From positions 186,001 to 250,000 of the forward strand of contig CAVXOW010000004.1 in the NCBI GenBank assembly GCA_963763485.1: a stretch of DNA of 64,000 nucleotides, in the 5' to 3' direction. Below the pieces are notes generated by a model, which did not search any database, was not told the origin of the DNA, and saw only the letters and a program-made list of their open reading frames with translations. The DNA comes from CAWCKS01 sp963763485. Lineage in GTDB: Bacteria; Pseudomonadota; Alphaproteobacteria; Rhizobiales; Xanthobacteraceae. A program made the translations under genes and the position numbers. This document shows positions 1 to 9,167 of this stretch, piece by piece (the first letter of the stretch is position 1; each line of letters begins with the position of its first letter).

Positions 1-1
1 G

Positions 2-592
2 TTGCAAGCAGAGATGCTCGGCTCCCTCGCCTATCGCTGGATCATCGAAGTTTATCGCGATTTCGTGCGCGGCAAGAAGGTTTTGGAAGTCGGTCCAGGC
101 AATGGCGTTGTCGGCATCACCTTTGCCGAAGCTGGCGCGACAATGACATTTGCCGATGTCGTTCCCAGCAACCTTGAACTGATCCGTCGCATCTGTGCGC
201 TGAAATCCCTACCCGCAGAATTTCTGCGCATTGAGCAATTCAGCGATCCATACAAGCTCGCGGACAATTACGACGCTATCTTTGCCATCGGATCGATGCA
301 TCATGCGCCCTCCGACGTTCTCAAGCCGGAATTCGAAGCCCTTGCCTCGCGGCTGAAGATCGGCGGGCGGTTCATCGCCCTCACCTATCCAAAGGAGCGA
401 TGGATTGCTGAGGGATCAAAGCCCTTTACCGAGTTCGGCAAAGGCACTGACGGCGAAAATACACCTTGGGCGGAATGGTATGATCTCGACAAGATGCTGG
501 CTCAATTTGCGCCGTTCAAATTTGAACCACTAATGTCGTTCAACTACGGCAACGACGCGTTCAACTGGTTCGACCTGCGAAAGATCGGTTAG
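2..592 (+). CDS. class I SAM-dependent methyltransferase, 5' end probably outside window
   Basis: A Rossmann-fold methyltransferase transferring a methyl group from S-adenosylmethionine to an unknown acceptor. Motif I is visible as VLEVGPGNGVVG at about residues 28-39, followed by an acidic strand end (FADV) and a post-I/II region (YDAIFAIGSMHHAP) typical of the Methyltransf_11/23 group. The frame is open to the first base and the only start is TTG at base 2, so the true N-terminus probably lies upstream. Its stop overlaps the stop of the convergent tail-fibre gene by about 2 bases. That tight junction suggests it may be phage cargo, for example a sugar or surface-modifying methyltransferase, but the substrate is not visible. 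Confident on fold, not on role. Confidence 0.8.
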   Translation: MQAEMLGSLAYRWIIEVYRDFVRGKKVLEVGPGNGVVGITFAEAGATMTFADVVPSNLELIRRICALKSLPAEFLRIEQFSDPYKLADNYDAIFAIGSMHHAPSDVLKPEFEALASRLKIGGRFIALTYPKERWIAEGSKPFTEFGKGTDGENTPWAEWYDLDKMLAQFAPFKFEPLMSFNYGNDAFNWFDLRKIG

Positions 593-2531
593 CGCACTCG
601 CCGGGCTCGGATTTCTCCGAACGCTGTCACGCCGCTCCCCGCATTCTGAGTAATCTGAACGACAAGATAGATGGTTGTTGATCCGTTTAGACTTTGGCGG
701 ATCATTCCGACGTCATAATCCAAATTCGGCAACGTGCTCTGCGCGATGCCGAGATATGTCACAAAACAACCTGACAGACCCCGAGCCGGGAGGGTTGCGC
801 TGGTCGTAGAAATCCCAGCGGAGACGACATTTAGTGTGTTCGCATTGCTCGGTGGATTGATCGAGATGTGAGCACACACGTCCCAATCTCCAGGTCCTAG
901 CGCAATCGATGCGACGTTTGTAATCGTGCCGGACGTCAGCGAAATCGCCGAGCCGCCGGTAACCTTGACCTCGACATACTCCCCGATATTCCCCGCCGTG
1001 GCATTGTCGTTCGTCGTGGTGCCCGGGATCAGGTTCGCGGTGTAATCGCCCTGCGCCGGCGTGACCGCGCCTGAGCGACCGTTGAATGTGGAGACACCGC
1101 TTGCCGCGCTTGCGCCGATCGCCTGCGCGGTCCACTTCGACGAGCCATCCGACCACAGAATGTAAGCGCCATTGGCGCTGCTGATCGTGACCGACGTGCC
1201 GCCGTTGATGGTGTCCGAGCCGGCGCGGGCAATCACCAGCGTGTTGGTGCCGGTCACGCGTCCCCTGAAAGTCCGCAACGACAAGCGGCTGACCGGGATT
1301 GACCGCGTTCGCCGCCGGCAGCGTCCAGGTGCGTGACGCGGTGAATGCCGCATTGGTGCCGACCACCTTGTCGGCTGCCAGGATCGTGTAGTTGCTGTCG
1401 CCGTGGCCGGTAAAACTCTCGACGTTGAGGCCGGATGATCCGCGCGCCCCCGCCGCGCTGGTCTGGGCCGTCCCGCCATTGGCAATGCCAAGCGTACCGG
1501 TCACGCCGTTGCCGAGATTGACCTGGTCCCAGGCCGGATTGTTGCTCGTGCCGGTGTTGGCGAGATAGCGCGTCGCGCTGCTGTTCTTCGCAAGCGCGGA
1601 TTTGACCCCGCTCGCCGAGCCGTACCAGAGGTCGCCCTGCGCGATCGCCGGCAGTGATACGGCACCTGCGGTCGACAAACTGCCACCGACGGCGATCGTG
1701 CTCGCGCCGTTATTCGTGCCGGTGCCGCCGCGGGCGCCACTCAGCGTACCGCTCCAGCCCAGCGTCAGGTTCTGCGCCGATATCGAGCCGGTGACATTGG
1801 TATCGTTCGTGACGCCCTGCACGACATTGGCATTGAGCCGGCCGGCGGCAAGCGTGCCGTTCCAGCCCACCGTGATCGAGGTCGCTGCCAGCAGCGCCGA
1901 GGACGGCGCGCCGCTCAAGCCGAGCGTGACATTGGTATCATTGCTGCCGATAGCGCAACGCCGGCGCTGTAGGCTGCCGTTGACCAGCGTATCCCATGCG
2001 GGCGCGGCGCTAGCCGCGCCGGTTCCTGTCTGGCGCAGAAACTTCTTCGTCGACGTGGTGTTGCCGCCGAGCTTGCTAAGCGTGTTGGTCGCCGATGCAT
2101 AGAGGATATCGCCAAGTGTATACGGCCGATTGGTTCGTGCCGCCGTAGGCTTCGCCGACCATCGCTCCCTGCCATGTTCCCGATGTGATCGTGCCGACCG
2201 TCGTGATGCTGAACTCTGCCCGACATAACCAGCGGCGATATCGACGGTCGGGTTGCCTGCAGCGCCGGTCGCCATTGCTGACGCTGATACGATTCGCGGT
2301 CCCGGTGAGCGTTCGCTTGGCGAAACTATTTGCCGCGGTTTCCGCGACGAGCCCAGGCGATCCGTCAAGCGCGGACAGACTGTCGAGGCTGGCATTGTGG
2401 GCCTGGACGTCGCTGCCGATGGTCAGACCTTCGATGACGTGATCGTCATTCCAGTCCGGCCCGTAGATACGCCCGGGATCGTTGCCGGCCGGGCGCGAGG
2501 AGATTTTTGCGTGGGCAATGCGCGGAGCCAT
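589..2531 (-). pseudogene. phage tail fibre-like protein, several frameshifts
   Basis: Reads from the minus strand as one protein split over three frames. The N-terminus at 2531 (MAPRIAHAKISSRPAGNDPG) includes a phrase PGRIYGPDWNDDHV common in phage tip proteins. The long middle is made of Gly/Thr/Asn-rich repeated units such as GGTGTNN and LGWSGTLSGARGGTG, typical of trimeric beta-fibre shafts. The C-terminal 100 residues form a compact domain ending EIRARRVR. Frame changes occur near 2270, 2130-2170, 1960 and 1260. The protein would be the receptor-binding fibre of the virion. The C-terminal domain resembles the secreted protein at 18395-18883. Confidence 0.75.
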
Positions 2532-2579
2532 TAATTGAAATCCCGAAAGACCTGTTCAGAAGACTTGTTCAAACACTGT

Positions 2580-3223
2580 TCAAAACACCTGGCCTGACAC
2601 CTGGACCGCCAGAGGGCCGGCGTTGAACGCGGCGTCGTTCGACGCGCTGTTGATGGCGTCGATTGCGGCCGACAGGCCCTGCGCCCAAGTCGCAATGCGC
2701 TGGTCGTTCTTCATGTAGGGCTCGGCTTCCATCAGCGCCCCGTAGAGATAGGCGTCCGGATGGTTGATCAGCAGCCAATTGCGAAGCATTGAGCGCAAGC
2801 GGCGGGATCAGCCGCCGGTACACCATCTCCAGCGTGTAGGCGGCATCAGGTGTCGGAAAGAACTCGAGCTCGCTGCCGAAGATGGTGAAATAGCGCGGCT
2901 GGCCCGGCGCATCCTGGGCGGCAAAGCGCTTCTCGTCGAGCAAGTCGCTTGGCAAAAAGAACAGCCGCGGCTTGCCGGCAATGCTTGCGATCCGGACGCG
3001 CCGCATCGATTGGTAGTCCACGCGGCAGGGACAGGAACTGCGGCTCATCGCTGTTGATGTCGATGGCCGCGTTCGCACGCTGGTCCATCTCGACGCACTT
3101 CAAGGAGCGATTGAACTTCGCTTCCGCCAGCACGATGAAGCTCGGGATCTCCGCAGCGAGGTCGCTGCGCGCGAGGTAGTTCGTGATCTCAGCTTGCAGG
3201 TCGATGTAGGTGTCGAATGGCAT
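2580..3223 (-). pseudogene. phage head-tail adaptor protein (gp4/connector-like), two frameshifts
   Basis: Start ATG at 3223 (MPFDTYIDLQAEITNYLARS). The protein continues in a second frame from about 3040 (VDYQSMRRVRIASIAGKPRL, YFTIFGSELEFFPTPD) and in a third from about 2800 (RNWLLINHPDAYLYGALMEA) to the stop at 2580. The intact product would be about 210 aa. The sequence resembles the adaptor proteins that bridge portal and tail in podovirus and siphovirus prophages of Bradyrhizobium; the phrase MxxWLLxxHPDxYLYGxLxEAxP is the strongest indicator. It sits between a small structural gene and the tail fibre, as expected. Two independent frameshifts make it non-functional as sequenced. Confidence 0.65.
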
Positions 3224-3229
3224 TGTCAG

Positions 3230-3559
3230 CTACCTCGTTTCTCCCGTCCACCCCACCATCAGCGCGGGCTTGTCGGTGCGTAAGTGCGCCCAATCGGGGT
3301 CACGCAATTTCCTCGCGATCAGGGCATCAAACTCTTTCGAGCCCCAGCGGATGCTCTGGTTGCCGCGCGCGGCCTCCTCGTTGAGCCAGCGCTCGAGGAT
3401 CACACAGGGAATGGAGGCGATGTGCCGCCCCCAGTCGCCGGCCTGGTCCTGGGCGCGCAGCGCCTTGTTGCGCGCGAGAATATCCTCGACGTCCTGGACG
3501 CGCTCGACCGTCAGGTCGCGTCCGCTGGGGTCGAGGTAAACGCGGGTGCAGACAGACAT
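3230..3559 (-). CDS. hypothetical phage structural or connector protein, 109 aa
   Basis: Start chosen at ATG 3559 (MSVCTRVYLDPSGRDLTVER). An earlier in-frame start at 3634 would overlap the upstream gene by 19 bases. The product is acidic/basic mixed, has no signal peptide or membrane segment, and ends seven bases before the adaptor start at 3223. It contains a central helix-rich stretch (ERVQDVEDILARNKALRAQD) and a Trp-rich C-terminus. No family was recognised; position in the late operon between head genes and the adaptor suggests a small head-completion or connector protein. It is one of the few phage genes here with an uninterrupted frame. Confidence 0.55.
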   Translation of the reverse strand: MSVCTRVYLDPSGRDLTVERVQDVEDILARNKALRAQDQAGDWGRHIASIPCVILERWLNEEAARGNQSIRWGSKEFDALIARKLRDPDWAHLRTDKPALMVGWTGETR

Positions 3560-3615
3560 TATTTGCGCAGGCCCTATTTCGAAAAGCCGGTGCTCACTTT
3601 TTCGGGACATTCGCG

Positions 3616-4104
3616 TCAATAAGAGTCCAGGCACTCGAGATAGGCGGTGAAAGACTCCGCGTTGCCTGGCGTGTACGCCGCCCTTGCTTCGAGCAACCCG
3701 AACAACGTCGTGCCAGCGGACAGGCGCATGCGCATCTCGGCGCCGGCGGCGGCCGCGCCGTAGCCGGTGCAGCCGTCGGTAAAGGCAAACATGCTGGCAA
3801 CGTCGATGTTGCCGAGATAGTTCGCCGCCTTCGACGTCGACCAGGCGCCGTTGTCACCGTTAGCGACGACCGGCGCGGCTTCGTAGAGATGAAGCCGGAA
3901 GCTGGCGTTGGTCGGCGATGTATTGGTCTTCGACAGGCGCGTGCGCAGCACGATGGTCTGCCCGGTCCCGGAGATGCCGGTCAGCGGAAACGACATCGGC
4001 ACGACCGAGCCCGCAGTGGTCGAATTAGCGATGAGATCGCCGATCGCGTAGGCCACGGTGTCGGCCGGCCGCACAAACGAGGATGAGATGACGGAAAGCA
4101 ACAT
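3616..4104 (-). CDS. hypothetical phage structural protein, 162 aa
   Basis: Start at ATG 4104 (MLLSVISSSFVRPADTVAYA), four bases after the stop of the preceding gene at 4109. Composition is Ser/Thr/Ala-rich with predicted beta strands. The segment LTGISGTGQTIVLRTRLSKT followed by LHLYEAAP reads like a virion surface or decoration protein. In other Bradyrhizobium prophages a protein with this opening follows the capsid-associated gene. It contains one late Cys pair but no catalytic motif. The frame is intact. Function is inferred only from operon position. Confidence 0.6.
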   Translation of the reverse strand: MLLSVISSSFVRPADTVAYAIGDLIANSTTAGSVVPMSFPLTGISGTGQTIVLRTRLSKTNTSPTNASFRLHLYEAAPVVANGDNGAWSTSKAANYLGNIDVASMFAFTDGCTGYGAAAAGAEMRMRLSAGTTLFGLLEARAAYTPGNAESFTAYLECLDSY

Positions 4105-4108
4105 GGTT

Positions 4109-4483
4109 TCACCCCGTGGTCTGCAGTACGGCGAAGAAGCTGCCCGGCACCGAAGTGCCGGAGGCACCGGACGGCGTGAAGCTGATGACGTCGTCCTCGT
4201 TGACCGCCTGGTTGGCGAAGGTCGACGGCGCGCCCGCGAACAATTGCCCGGCTGCGGCGCCGGCGGCGGTGATCGTGAAAGTGCCGATCGAGGCGCCGTT
4301 GACCGCGACGGTCACGGCACAGTCGGCGGTGGTGATCGTGCCGCCCGTGACGCCGCCGAACTTCACGATACGGCCGCGAAAAGCCGCACGTGCATAGGCC
4401 GCGGCCGGTGAAGCGCCGATCGAAGCCGAGTGACACTCGACCTGCGCTTCCTTGAGTGTCGGATGGTTGTTGGGAAGTGGCAT
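4109..4483 (-). CDS. hypothetical phage head or decoration protein, 124 aa
   Basis: ATG at 4483 (MPLPNNHPTLKEAQVECHSA). The N-terminal helix is followed by a beta-rich body with repeated Gly/Thr/Ala strands (FGGVTGGTITTADCAVTVAV and GTFTITAAGAAAGQLFAG). Size and composition fit capsid decoration or head-stabilising proteins encoded just after the major capsid gene. The 160-base gap to the capsid stop at 4648 holds an inverted repeat-like stretch (ccgctcattcccgcgcaagcgggaa near 4518) but no gene. The frame is intact; assignment rests on position and composition. Confidence 0.6.
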   Translation of the reverse strand: MPLPNNHPTLKEAQVECHSASIGASPAAAYARAAFRGRIVKFGGVTGGTITTADCAVTVAVNGASIGTFTITAAGAAAGQLFAGAPSTFANQAVNEDDVISFTPSGASGTSVPGSFFAVLQTTG

Positions 4484-4647
4484 GGTTGGGGATGCTCCAA
4501 AGCTGAAACAGAACTCCGCTCATTCCCGCGCAAGCGGGAATCCAGGGCTGCTACAACAGCTTGAGTTCGGATCCCCTCAGGCCAAACGCGTGTTTGGCCG
4601 ACTTGCGCGGGGATGAGCGGGAGAGAGTTTGGTGCTGCTTACGTTAC

Positions 4648-5610
4648 TTACGAAGTGGTGTTGTCGAACACGCCGCCGGACGATTTCTCGTTGCGGGCAA
4701 CCAGCGCGTATTCGGCGATGACCTGCCGGCGTTCGCTGTCGCCGGTCTTGGCCAGCGGCACCGACACCATCTTGCGGCCGTTGAGATAGGCCACCGCCCA
4801 CATGTCCATCTGCAGCACCAGCACGTCGCGGGCACGGACGAAGCGGTTCGGCACCACCTTCAGTACGCCGAAGTCGCTTTCGTAGGCATCGACCGATGCG
4901 GTGATCTTCTTCGACTTGGCCTCCTCGATCGGCGAGGCACGGCCGGTGAAGGTCGAGAACACCTGCTTGTTGAAGGCGCCGGTCATCACCGTGTCGGGCT
5001 TGCCGCCGTTGACCCAGATCGCGTTCAGCACGGTCTTCAGCCGCGCTTCGGTAAAGGCGATCTGGGTGCCGTCGGTGCGGGTGCCTGTGCCATCGGCCGC
5101 GGCAGGATCGGCGGCGCCGCCGGCCGAGCCCTTCGCGGTGTTGGACTTGGTCCAGGACAGCACCGAGGCGGTCTTGCGTGCGGTGGTGTCGTTGCCGGCG
5201 TTCTTGGCCTGGTTGGTGCCGACAAGGATGGTTTCCATGTCGCGCTTCAGCTCGAGGCCTTTCAGCATCTCCTGGTAGGCGAGCTCGTTGTCGCGGCCGG
5301 CGTGCTGCACCGCCTGCTGGGTGCCGGTGACGCGCGCCACCTTGTCGGAGATTTGCGCGATGTTGCCGAGCCGCACGGTCGGCACCACCGCGTTGGTGGT
5401 GGCATCGTCGCCTTCGAGCTGGGCGTTGGTGTTGTCGGCAGGCGCCAGCGCCTGCGTCTGCCATTCGTGATTGACCGCGGTCGCCTTCTCGCGCTCGATG
5501 CCGCTCATGAACGGGCAATCGGTCGGGTCGATGCGGTAGATCATGTCGGAGAGATCTTCGCGGTTGCCGACGGCTTCGTAGGTCGCGAAGGTGTTGGTGG
5601 GTAGTGCCAT
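4648..5610 (-). CDS. major capsid protein, SU10 type (DUF5309-like)
   Basis: Main shell subunit of the phage head. Start ATG at 5610 (MALPTNTFATYEAVGNREDL) is preceded by a strong AGGAGG ribosome site seven bases upstream, which decides against the 5652 start. The N-terminal signature NREDLSDMIYRIDPTDCPFM and the C-terminal strand pattern DVLVLQMDMWAVAYLNGR match the SU10 major capsid family; 320 aa is the normal length. The middle carries an Ala/Gly-rich loop (GGAADPAAADGTG, about residues 160-175). Unlike TerL and portal the frame is fully intact. Directly upstream lie an unexplained 420-base gap and the 105-aa head gene. Confidence 0.85.
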   Translation of the reverse strand: MALPTNTFATYEAVGNREDLSDMIYRIDPTDCPFMSGIEREKATAVNHEWQTQALAPADNTNAQLEGDDATTNAVVPTVRLGNIAQISDKVARVTGTQQAVQHAGRDNELAYQEMLKGLELKRDMETILVGTNQAKNAGNDTTARKTASVLSWTKSNTAKGSAGGAADPAAADGTGTRTDGTQIAFTEARLKTVLNAIWVNGGKPDTVMTGAFNKQVFSTFTGRASPIEEAKSKKITASVDAYESDFGVLKVVPNRFVRARDVLVLQMDMWAVAYLNGRKMVSVPLAKTGDSERRQVIAEYALVARNEKSSGGVFDNTTS

Positions 5611-6032
5611 GATTGATAAGTCCTCCTGGCCCGCGGCATCAGGCGCCGACACAGCGCTGCTGTGACGGTGTGGCTGCCTTGGGAGCTGTTGCGAAACGAT
5701 CAGTGGACGATCGATATCGTCCGCTCAGACGTCAGACCTCAGGGGCACGAGGCGCGGCGTTCGCTTCAAGGCGAAGGCGCCGGTTCGGCTCGCTGGAGAT
5801 CGGTTCAGGATGCTGGGAGCCTCTGGGCACCGGTTTGATGCGAGAGGGGCAGCGACGAAAGCCGGCACGCCGCGACGGCTTGCCGACACAAGATATTCAA
5901 ATCAGCAGGCGCCGGCGCGATCGGACCGGTGACGTCCGGCACGCGCAAGCAAGCCTGCGGGGACCGGCGGCGCTCCGGCTCAGGCCTTCAGGGCCAATCC
6001 GAACGCTGCCAGCGGCGCGATACGGACGGTCG
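5611..6032 (-). other. 420-base gap between 105-aa gene and capsid gene
   Basis: No continuous reading frame on the minus strand covers this interval. The plus-strand frame spanning it has no codon or family support. In comparable phages a protease or scaffold gene would sit here, so it may be an eroded gene. The last 40 bases hold the capsid ribosome site. Confidence 0.4.
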
Positions 6033-6350
6033 TCAGACAATTCCAAAGCGCCGCTTGCGCTCGGCAGTACGCGCGATCTCGTCGGCGAGCTGTTTCAGCT
6101 CGCGCTGTGCCAGCGCGCCATCAGCAATGACCCGCGCGAGCTGGTCGCGCATCTTGCCGACGATGTTGACGGCGAGAAACAGCTTTTCGCGCGCTGCCAC
6201 GTCATCGACGCGCGTACCGCGCCAGGCCTCGACGTAGCTGCGCTCCAGCGTCGCAAACGCGTCCGCGAGCGCGGAATTATCGAGCACCGCCCTCGCCTGC
6301 TCGGCGCGGGTGATGTCATGCTGAAGCTGGCTTTCGTTCGGTTGCGCCAT
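6033..6350 (-). CDS. hypothetical phage head gene, 105 aa
   Basis: Start chosen at ATG 6350 (MAQPNESQLQHDITRAEQAR), because residues before it in the longer frame have no coding character. The product is almost entirely alpha-helical and charged, with LERSYVEAWRGTRVDDVAAR and KLFLAVNIVGKMRDQLARVI forming amphipathic helices, ending AERKRRFGIV. Proteins with this opening are found between portal and capsid in rhizobial prophages, where a scaffold-like or assembly role is plausible, but no domain is recognised. Intact frame, no signal peptide, no membrane segment. Confidence 0.6.
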   Translation of the reverse strand: MAQPNESQLQHDITRAEQARAVLDNSALADAFATLERSYVEAWRGTRVDDVAAREKLFLAVNIVGKMRDQLARVIADGALAQRELKQLADEIARTAERKRRFGIV

Positions 6351-6627
6351 GCCGTCATCCGATCCAATCGAGAGATTTGGTTCACTTGTCGACAGCCGCG
6401 ACGCTGCGTCATCAGGGCGGCAGGTGACAGCAAAAAAATTCCGCGCACCAAAAAAAAATTGTTGTTGCGACCGGCAAGGCAATGCCCTGTGATGGTGGCT
6501 GCCCGCCGCACCACCCCGAGACGACACAGTGCGGCGGGATCTCCTGAGCACCCGGCCCGGGTTGCACCCCCAAGTCCCACCCACGGGCCGGGCGTCTCAG
6601 GCCCTTTCCTCCAGGTGCCCCAAAGCA

Positions 6628-6653
6628 AAGAGGCCGCCTTCCGGCGGCCTCTT
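6628..6653 (-). terminator. strong intrinsic terminator
   Basis: Perfect 11-bp stem (aagaggccgcc / ggcggcctctt) with a four-base loop. On the minus strand it is followed by a T-rich run. It lies 20 bases past the stop of the secreted 82-aa gene and closes that transcript before the phage head genes. Confidence 0.8.
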
Positions 6654-6673
6654 CGTTTGAGGTTCGACCAAGC

Positions 6674-6922
6674 TTACCAGCTGGTCCAGCTCTCGCCGCG
6701 CCAATAGCCGCGGCCCTCGTGCTCACGGAAGGTGAACTTTTCGGTCGGCTTCCAGGTGTCCTCGTGAATGGTGACGCGGGCCTCCGGCGGATAGGTGTAT
6801 GTCTCGGTGGCGTGCCAGCAGACATTCTCGTTGCACACGATGGCCGCGGACGCGCCGATGGTCGAGACCGCGATGAAGCCTGTCGCTGCCGCCGCAGCCA
6901 GCAGGATCTTGTTCAAAGTCAT
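6674..6922 (-). CDS. secreted small protein, 82 aa, unknown function
   Basis: Start ATG 6922 (MTLNKILLAAAAATGFIAVS) with a GGAGGAG ribosome site about nine bases upstream. Residues 1-27 form a clear Sec signal peptide with cleavage likely after GASA. The mature part is short, with two Cys (CNENVC) that could form a disulfide, and is rich in aromatic and charged residues (WHATETYTYPPEARVTIHED, REHEGRGYWRGESWTSW). Small exported proteins of this type are common in Bradyrhizobium. It is monocistronic, with its own terminator. It is not a phage gene by composition and marks the start of the first inserted block. Confidence 0.7.
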   Translation of the reverse strand: MTLNKILLAAAAATGFIAVSTIGASAAIVCNENVCWHATETYTYPPEARVTIHEDTWKPTEKFTFREHEGRGYWRGESWTSW

Positions 6923-7107
6923 CTTCACACTCCTCCATTGTATGTTCGCGCCTCGCAGGCCGAACTGAAGGCGCAACGGAAGAGGCCAGCGTATGTTCCG
7001 GCGGTTCCGCCCGGCGCGGAAACCTTGCGGACGGACCCCCGGGCCCCTTGCCGCAACCGCCGGGTTGCGCTCCAATTGCATTGCGCGGCAGGTTCGAGGG
7101 CGGTGCT

Positions 7108-7615
7108 GTGAAACCCGGATGGACATTCGGCCTGGTGGGCCTGGTTGCCCTGTCGACCGTGACGGCGTCGCGCGCGCAGGTCGGCCAGCTCACGGCCAAC
7201 GTCAACTACACCGGCACGATCGATTGCGACCAGCCGAAGCAGGTGAAGGATCTGCCGATCTCGGGGCGCGGCATCGCGCGGATGTCGCAGGACAAGCACG
7301 CCTCGCTCGACATGTACACGCGACGGCATCACCTCATCGCACACGCGCTTCGAGGCGACGCTGGGCGGCGCGCCGGCGGCGGCGCCCGGCGGCACCGCGT
7401 CGCTGCGCGTGATGAGCAGCAACCAGCTTCGCCTGGTGTGGGACCTGCCGAACCACATCATGACCGTGAATGTGCGGATGACGCCGACCGCCTGCACCCT
7501 GACCGTCGATTTCCGGCTGCGCGGCGGCGCGCTGAAATACTCGATGTTCTCAAACGGCGCGTTTTACTTCTGCAGCCGGCCGAAGATTTCGAGCATGACG
7601 TGTACGGTGAAGTGA
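7108..7615 (+). pseudogene. exported hypothetical protein, one frameshift
   Basis: GTG start at 7108 opens a signal peptide (VKPGWTFGLVGLVALSTVTA). The mature region starts QVGQLTANVNYTGTIDCDQP and continues to KHASLDMYT, then shifts frame by one base near 7320 and reads DGITSSHTRFEATLGGAP and LRLVWDLPNHIMTVNVRM to FCSRPKISSMTCTVK. Joined, it is about 168 aa with four Cys in the second half, consistent with a periplasmic beta-rich protein. The downstream half has no convincing ribosome site of its own. Function unknown. Confidence 0.65.
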
Positions 7616-7647
7616 GGGAATTCAACGAAGCGCAGAGGGGCAACCAA

Positions 7648-8420
7648 ATGGATCAAATAGACAAATCACACGCCCAAGAGTTCACAGGAAGAACCGCGCG
7701 GCCAAGAGACCCCGGACAAATCACACGCCCAAGAGACGCCATCCTGGATCTCGCTGCTTACGATATTGCCTTCCCTCTTGTGGACCATCGTTGAACTCGT
7801 CGTAGTTTATGAAGTCGGTCCGGAGGTTTGGCGCCTTGTTAAACAAGGTGCGATAACGAAAATCAGGATTCGGAGCAGTTAGCCTGGAGCTCGTGCAGCG
7901 AAGATTGCAGGAAGTGAAGGGCTTGGATAATCTGAGTATTCCAAGAGATGTTCAGGCACAACTAAAGCGCAGGTTTGCGAGCGTCGCCGACGCCGCAGCC
8001 GGCGTTCACATCCTTTGGGTCGATGATATGCATCCCTATCAAAACGCTCGTGAGCGTCGCGTCCTGACGCCATTGTCGATCTCTATCGACACTGCGTCGA
8101 GTACACTTGAGGCTACCAAATGGCTTGACCAAGTCGACTACGATATTTTGATCACCGATCTGACGCGCGGCAACACCGAGCCAGTTGCCAAATGCTCAGA
8201 TGCGCCGGATGCAAAGCAGCGGGCCGGTTGTGATTTGATCAATAAGGTCCGTGCAAGACCGGAGGGAGCGAATTTGCCCGTCATCGTCTATGCTAGTCAG
8301 ATTAAGGGAGTAATTAGTCCGGCCGAGAACCTTGCTGTCACGAACAAGCCGGGAGACTTATTCAACGCGATTGTCGATGCAATTGGGCGTATCAAGCGCC
8401 CAGAGTACGACGACAAATAG
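7648..8420 (+). pseudogene. membrane-anchored receiver (CheY-like) protein, two frameshifts
   Basis: ATG 7648 opens MDQIDKSHAQE, then the frame shifts to a segment with one transmembrane helix (SWISLLTILPSLLWTIVELV) and a linker VYEVGPEVWRLVKQGAITKI. A second shift near 7865-7880 joins a helix SLELVQRRLQEVKG and a receiver domain. The receiver shows the acidic pair in ILWVDD, the phospho-acceptor Asp in YDILITDLTR and Ser in PVIVYAS. The terminal 175 aa alone (GTG 7893) form an open frame. The 21-bp repeat encoding DKSHAQE occurs twice in different frames, which supports a real indel between the copies. It is not part of a recognisable two-component pair. Confidence 0.6.
7660..7735 (+). repeat. 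pair of 21-bp direct repeats
   Basis: The sequence gacaaatcacacgcccaaga (with a further g) occurs at 7660-7680 and 7715-7735. The 55-bp spacing is not a multiple of three although both copies encode DKSHAQE, so an indel between them is likely. Confidence 0.9.
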
Positions 8421-8452
8421 GGTCGCCTTTCTGCTCAAGAGAGTTCGTCAAA

Positions 8453-9141
8453 TCACGCGCCCGCGTCAGGCTCCGCGACCTCGCGCTCCTTGTTGCGGAC
8501 GTTACCGATCTTCTGCCGGTTGACTGGCCAGAGCTTAAGCGCTTCGTCGGGACACGGCACCAGCAGCGCCTTCAATTCCTCTAACGAAGCCGGTTCGTCG
8601 CCGAGCCATTTGCCCCAAGTGTCGGGCGCCAGAATGACGGGCATGCGGTCGTGCAGCGTTCCGGCGATAGCGTTGGGCGGGCATGTAATGATCGTGCAGC
8701 TTTTTACCCGCTCGCCGGTCTTCTTGTCGACTTCCAGTCATCCCACAGGCCCGCCATCACCATCAGGCTGTCGTCGGACATGGCGATGGCATACGGCTGC
8801 TTCTCAGGCTTCTTCCATTCGTAGAAGCCGTCGGTGACGACGAGACAGCGTTGCTCGCGCTTCCACGCGTCGCGAAAGGCGCGCGTGGTGTCAACCGCCT
8901 CGGCGCGGGCGTTGATCGAGGAAAAGCCGACCTTGATGTCCTTCGCCCACCACGGCACCAGCCCCCATCGCATTTGCTGAGGGATGCGCTTGCCGTCCTC
9001 GCTCGCACCGCAACGAGCATGTTGTCGGTCGGACAGATATTCCAGGACGGCGGAATGTTCGGCGCGGCGGTAATCGGCGTCGAACTTCAGCTTGATTCTG
9101 ATCTGCGAGAAATCAGTTCCGAGACGCACACGCCCGCACAT
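8453..9141 (-). pseudogene. SOS response-associated peptidase (SRAP; YedK/HMCES family), one frameshift
   Basis: SRAP proteins cross-link through Cys2 to abasic sites in single-stranded DNA and protect forks. Start ATG 9141 gives MCGR with catalytic Cys2; the conserved NARAE glutamate and GFYEWKK follow, then AGLWDDWK. At about 8730 one base is missing (aagtcgac where aaggtcgac is expected), so the frame runs to a stop at 8704. The other frame continues ERVKSCTIITCPPNAIAG and LHDRMPVILAPDTWGKWL with the conserved His to the stop at 8453. All key residues survive, so the gene is either very recently broken or a single-base sequencing error. Confidence 0.8.
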
Positions 9142-9167
9142 GCTCAGTCCTCGCGATGTAGGGACTG

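Noticed and set aside
713..2395. 560-aa uninterrupted frame as a stand-alone gene
   Set aside because: Only the middle is fibre-like; both ends are out of frame relative to the fibre. It is one segment of the frameshifted gene.
4561..5604. 347-aa plus-strand frame opposite the capsid gene
   Set aside because: Shadow frame rich in His/Arg/Gly; the minus-strand capsid protein is well supported.
5613..6707. 364-aa plus-strand frame antisense to the capsid upstream region
   Set aside because: Arg/Pro-rich shadow of high-GC antisense; no ribosome site, no domain; the real signals (capsid start, 105-aa gene) are on the minus strand.
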